Positions 12,522 to 14,991 of a DNA stretch of 14,991 bases are shown piece after piece. The notes below the pieces were generated by a model. The model made no database searches. It saw only the letters and a list, made by a program, of their open reading frames with translations, and was not told the DNA's origin. The first letter of the stretch is position 1; every line of letters begins with the position of its first letter. The position numbers were made by a program, and so were the translations under genes. Source of the stretch: Pseudomonadota bacterium (GTDB taxonomy: Bacteria > Pseudomonadota > Alphaproteobacteria > Rhodospirillales > Magnetospirillaceae); contig JAEXAH010000085.1 of NCBI GenBank assembly GCA_023458315.1, positions 1-14,991 on the forward strand, read 5' to 3'.

Positions 12522-13120
12522 CGCTGGTCGCCCTGACCCAGCGGGTGATCCACGACCCGGCCACCGGCGAGCGCCGCGACGGCCTTGATCAGCGCTGGTG
12601 GAGTTTCCTTGCCGCCTGCGGACTGACGCCGCTGCCCCTGCCCAACCATCTGCCCACCGCCAGCCGCATGGTCGAGACGCTGCGCCCGGCGGGCGCCATC
12701 CTGACCGGCGGCGGCGACCTTGCCGCCCTGGGCGGCGACACGCCGGAACGGGACGAGGTCGAAACGTGGCTGATCGACCGGACGGCGGCGGGCATGCCCG
12801 TGCTGGGCGTCTGCCGTGGCATGCAGGCGATCCTGCACCGCTGGGGCACGGTGATGGGGGCGGTGGCCGACCATGTTCGCACCGAACATCCCCTGACGGG
12901 TCCGTTGGGGGGGCGCAGGGTCAACAGCTTCCACAATCTGGGCGCCTGCGATCTGCCGGAGCCGTTGGATGTTCTCGCCCGTGCTCCCGATGGTGTCGTC
13001 GAGGCGGTGGGCCATCGCACGGCGCCGATTCTTGGCATCATGTGGCACCCGGAGCGCCACGAGGGGTGCGATCCCCGGGATGTGGCCCTGTTCGTCAACC
13101 ATTTCGGAGCCTCGGCATGA
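12518..13120 (+). CDS. Class I glutamine amidotransferase-like hydrolase (Cj1417 type)
   Basis: A 200-residue class I glutamine amidotransferase/gamma-glutamyl hydrolase fold. The triad is complete: nucleophile Cys99 in GVCRGMQ, His177 and Glu179 in MWHPERH. The oxyanion region LTGGGDLA (62-69) and RVNSFHNLG (134-142) are typical of the PuuD-like group. It stands alone with no synthase partner, so it is likely a hydrolase. In the Campylobacter pathway Cj1417 cleaves CDP-L-glutamine to L-glutamate and cytidine diphosphoramidate, and that role is assigned here from gene order. I use ATG 12518, which overlaps the previous stop by four bases; an earlier in-frame ATG (12488) adds ten residues unlike the family. 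Confidence 0.82.
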   Translation: MTLVALTQRVIHDPATGERRDGLDQRWWSFLAACGLTPLPLPNHLPTASRMVETLRPAGAILTGGGDLAALGGDTPERDEVETWLIDRTAAGMPVLGVCRGMQAILHRWGTVMGAVADHVRTEHPLTGPLGGRRVNSFHNLGACDLPEPLDVLARAPDGVVEAVGHRTAPILGIMWHPERHEGCDPRDVALFVNHFGASA

Positions 13121-13860
13121 AGGCGATTATTCTGGCGGCGGGCCGTGGCTCGCGGATGGGCTCCGCTACCGAACAAAAACCCAAGTGTCTGGCCGAATTG
13201 GGTGGCCGACCGTTGCTGGATTGGCAGATCGACGCCCTCCGGCGCGCCGGATTCACCGAATTGGCCATCGTGCGCGGCTATCGCGGCCAATTGCTGGACA
13301 ATCGCGGCGTCGACCGCCTGTTCGACAATCCGCGCTGGTCGGAAACCAACATGGTCCGCTCGCTGGCCTGTGCGGCGGAATGGTTGCGGGCAGAGCCGTG
13401 CGTGGTCAGCTATTCCGATATCGTCTACCACCCCTCGGCGCCGCAATCGTTGGCGGTCGCCGCGGCCTGGCTGGCGATCACTTATGCGCCCCATTGGCTG
13501 GATTTGTGGTCGCGGCGTTTCGCGGATCCCCTGGCCGACGCCGAAACCTTCCGCCTCGGCCCCGACGGAACCGTGCGGGAAATTGGTCGTCGCCCCCAAA
13601 CGGTCGGGGAGGTGGAGGGCCAATACATGGGCCTGCTGAAATTCACGCCCGAATCGTGGGCCGAGGTGGAGCATCTGCTCGCCGCCCTTCCCCCGACCGA
13701 GGGCGACCGCCTGGACATGACCTCGCTGCTTGGCCGCCTGATCGCGCGCGGCAAGCCGATCACCGCCGTCCCCTACCCTGGCAGTTGGGGCGAGGCCGAT
13801 AACCAGGAGGACCTTGCGCTGTACGAGCGGATGCTGGCCTCCGGCGAGATGGTCCTGTAG
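13117..13860 (+). CDS. Nucleotidyltransferase, likely CTP:phosphoglutamine cytidylyltransferase (Cj1416 type)
   Basis: A 247-residue sugar-nucleotidyltransferase fold. The N-terminal signature is LAAGRGSRMG (6-15) with KPKCL (21-25). The metal-binding Asp101 is in SYSDIVYH, and GEADNQEDL (225-233) supplies the second acidic metal ligand near the end. These features are shared with phosphocholine and sugar-phosphate cytidylyltransferases. By gene context the substrate is predicted to be L-glutamine phosphate plus CTP, giving CDP-L-glutamine and pyrophosphate as for C. jejuni Cj1416. The ATG overlaps the upstream stop. The operon ends here, with an IS fragment starting immediately after the stop; no terminator is visible, so the original downstream end may have been lost. 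Confidence 0.82.
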   Translation: MKAIILAAGRGSRMGSATEQKPKCLAELGGRPLLDWQIDALRRAGFTELAIVRGYRGQLLDNRGVDRLFDNPRWSETNMVRSLACAAEWLRAEPCVVSYSDIVYHPSAPQSLAVAAAWLAITYAPHWLDLWSRRFADPLADAETFRLGPDGTVREIGRRPQTVGEVEGQYMGLLKFTPESWAEVEHLLAALPPTEGDRLDMTSLLGRLIARGKPITAVPYPGSWGEADNQEDLALYERMLASGEMVL

Positions 13861-14165
13861 GTAGGGGACTCATTCAGACCCAGGCGATGACAACGGAAAC
13901 GAGGGCGATGGCGGCGAGGTAGTTCTCGACCAAGCGGTCGTATCTTGTGGCGATCCGGCGCCAGTTCTTGAGGCGATTGAACAGGCGTTCGATGACGTTG
14001 CGGCGGCGGTAAGCGGCCCTGTCGAGCGGATAGCGTTTGGTCCGCGATGCCGTTGATGGGATGACGGCTTTGATGCGGCGCTTCTTGAGCCAGGAGCGGA
14101 GCTTGCAGGCATCATAGGCACGATCCGCGAGCAGGCGCTTCGGAGTACGACCCATTCCGTCAGCA
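13861..14165 (-). mobile_element. IS5-family insertion sequence fragment
   Basis: One end of an IS5-type element is present next to the cytidylyltransferase stop; the GGGGACTCATTCAGACC stretch at 13864-13880 is a plausible terminal repeat, starting 13 bases before the transposase stop. The other end is missing: homology fades around 14160-14175, where phage-like sequence begins. Exact borders are uncertain. Confidence 0.6.
13874..14158 (-). pseudogene. IS5-family transposase, C-terminal half only
   Basis: About 94 recognisable codons remain: RLLADRAYDACKLRSWL carries the second catalytic Asp of the DDE triad, and YRRRNVIERLFNRLKNWRRIATRYDR carries the catalytic Glu with the typical IS5/IS427-group context, ending in LAAIALVSVVIAWV. 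The first Asp and the N-terminal DNA-binding part are absent, so it cannot encode an active transposase. The frame continues upstream for ~58 codons with no transposase character, and a second overlapping minus frame is noise. Confidence 0.85.
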
Positions 14166-14276
14166 GTGCAAGGAGGCCAGTTGGATCGAACATCACGGGG
14201 CGCGGTTCCAGCCGTTCCCCGAGGTCTTCGCCGTGTCCTGGCGCTGGCCGAGGTGGTGGGGCGTTCCCGAAGTGTA

Positions 14277-14483
14277 CGACAAGGAGACGGGGTGCCATGC
14301 CCCGTATCCCCGAAGGGTGGACGCCCGACCACCGCCTTCTATCTGACCCAGGCACAAGCCCTGTTCATCCTGGCGAAGTCCGAGACGGCACGGGCCAACA
14401 TCGAGTTGGCCTATGTGGTGGAGCATGGCGTTTCCCGTCAGACCGTCATGCGGATCAGGGATGGGGTGGCGTGCCATGGCTGA
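14277..14483 (+). pseudogene. Phage antirepressor/Rha-like protein remnant
   Basis: In the middle of a longer open frame the segment VSPKGGRPTTAFYLTQAQALFILAKSETARANIELAYVVEHGV resembles the conserved core of phage regulatory Rha/antirepressor-type proteins (small-Gly-Arg-Pro, then Y-x-L-T-x-x-Q-A, then a K-S-E-T helix). The upstream part lacks similarity and abuts the IS5 fragment; the last residues after VEHGV also look atypical, so the gene is probably truncated at both ends. Assignment is by motif memory only, so moderate. Confidence 0.5.
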
Positions 14484-14562
14484 GGATTTCCGCTCGTTCA
14501 TCGGCCTCTGCCTCTTCGTCGGGATGGTGCTGGCGGTGATCGTCAAGCGGCTGGTGTTCTGA
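14476..14562 (+). CDS. 28-residue hydrophobic membrane peptide
   Basis: ATG 14476 overlaps the end of the antirepressor-like frame and opens 28 codons: a short acidic start (MAEDFRS), one membrane segment (FIGLCLFVGMVLAVIV) and a KRLVF tail, a clear single-pass N-out or N-in peptide. A GGGATGGGGTGG stretch upstream may serve as ribosome binding site. Tiny membrane peptides are common in phage regions. I recognise no family, and a chance ORF is possible. Confidence 0.35.
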   Translation: MAEDFRSFIGLCLFVGMVLAVIVKRLVF

Positions 14563-14865
14563 GGCCCCGGCCCGGTCGTGCCACAAAGGCGATTTCCGGG
14601 CCACTCACGGGCATTATGTCCGCCGCTCAGGAACAGAAAGCCGGGGGCCACTTCTCAGGCCCGGAAAAGGGGGTGACAGACATTCACACCCCTGGGAGGC
14701 CAGCGGTCGAAGCGGACCTCTTTGGGCCGAGATTTCAGCCCAATGCCCTCTGCCCACGACCGCGTTTCCGAGTCACTGGGGCGAGGTTGGCCTTCGCCGC
14801 AGAGTCCCTGACGGGCAAAGCGGCACCATTCCAGCGAGAGGGTGAGGCGCGCCACCACCCCTCCC
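14563..14865. other. Non-coding or degenerate stretch between mobile remnants
   Basis: I see no supportable gene, RNA or array. The open frames on each strand have no recognisable motif, are inconsistent in codon preference and lack ribosome binding sites. It is probably decayed phage or IS flanking DNA. Confidence 0.5.
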
Positions 14866-14885
14866 ATTATACCAACCTGCATTGA

Positions 14886-14990
14886 TCAGAACCCATGAGC
14901 CCACTGGCGACGGCCGATGGACATGATCTTCCACGGTTGGTCCACGAGGCGGTTCCAGGCATGGCAGCAGAGGGCGACGATTTGGTCGTA
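14886..14990 (-). CDS. IS630-family transposase, C-terminal end (runs off window)
   Basis: The minus strand is open from the window edge to a TGA at 14886-14888. The ~34 residues read YDQIVALCCHAWNRL, then IMSIGRRQWAHGF, the characteristic end of IS630-family transposases (a Cys-x-AWN helix followed by an SIG-x-R-x-WAH terminus). The catalytic region lies beyond the window, so I cannot say whether the copy is intact. The element end may lie near ATTATACCAA at 14866-14875, because IS630 elements insert at TA. Confidence 0.72.
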   Translation of the reverse strand, partial: YDQIVALCCHAWNRLVDQPWKIMSIGRRQWAHGF

Positions 14991-14991
14991 G

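Noticed and set aside
14193..14651. Minus-strand ORF of 152 codons across phage debris
   Set aside because: No motif, and it crosses the junctions of unrelated fragments.
14616..14885. Overlapping ORFs on both strands (14616-14885 plus, 14655-14882 minus)
   Set aside because: No motif, no ribosome binding site, and composition typical of non-coding GC-rich DNA.
1..14991. CRISPR array, rRNA genes, replication origin or riboswitch
   Set aside because: No regularly spaced repeats, no rRNA-like sequence, no iteron cluster and no recognisable aptamer were seen on either strand.

Overview
The window is high-GC DNA, probably from an alphaproteobacterium of the Rhodospirillales / Magnetospirillum type. 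That placement is inferred from the rng-yacG-tRNA-Phe order, the codon usage and the overall gene style; no marker fixes the genus.

Layout. (1) 1-580 is core chromosome: the end of an RNase E/G gene, yacG, and an intact tRNA-Phe with a near-consensus promoter and a strong intrinsic terminator. (2) 581-1931 looks like the edge of an island integrated next to the tRNA. It holds a gene-poor stretch with short repeats, a VapBC-type toxin-antitoxin pair, and the last ~66 codons of a decayed tyrosine integrase on the minus strand. (3) 1932-6486 is a compact arsenic resistance operon, arsR-arsC-arsC-acr3-arsD-arsA. Arsenate is reduced by two tandem thioredoxin-type reductases, and arsenite is passed by ArsD to the ArsA ATPase and exported through Acr3. 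ArsA lacks its usual last residues, and a 56-codon membrane ORF starts on its stop codon. (4) 6764-13860 is a surface-glycan modification locus: a glycosyltransferase, a convergent sulfotransferase-family gene, and a five-gene operon running the other way. (5) 13861-14991 is a scrapyard of mobile DNA: a truncated IS5-type transposase, a phage antirepressor remnant, a tiny membrane peptide and the end of an IS630-type transposase.

The main discovery is the operon 8823-13860: methyltransferase, APS-kinase-like protein, PEP-synthase-like protein, class I glutamine amidotransferase, nucleotidyltransferase. Homology-based annotation would split it into sulfate assimilation, pyruvate metabolism and so on. 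As a set it matches the Campylobacter jejuni genes Cj1415-Cj1418 plus a Cj1419/Cj1420-type methyltransferase, which make the O-methyl phosphoramidate (MeOPN) capsule modification. The expected route is: glutamine kinase makes L-glutamine phosphate, the cytidylyltransferase makes CDP-L-glutamine, the amidohydrolase releases cytidine diphosphoramidate, the kinase adds a 3'-phosphate, and the activated group is transferred to a sugar and methylated. The adjacent sulfotransferase-family protein keeps the 3'-phosphate-binding motif but has lost the usual P-loop Lys/Arg. I propose it as a candidate phosphoramidate transferase that uses the PAPS-like donor 3'-phospho-CDP-amidate. That last step is inference.
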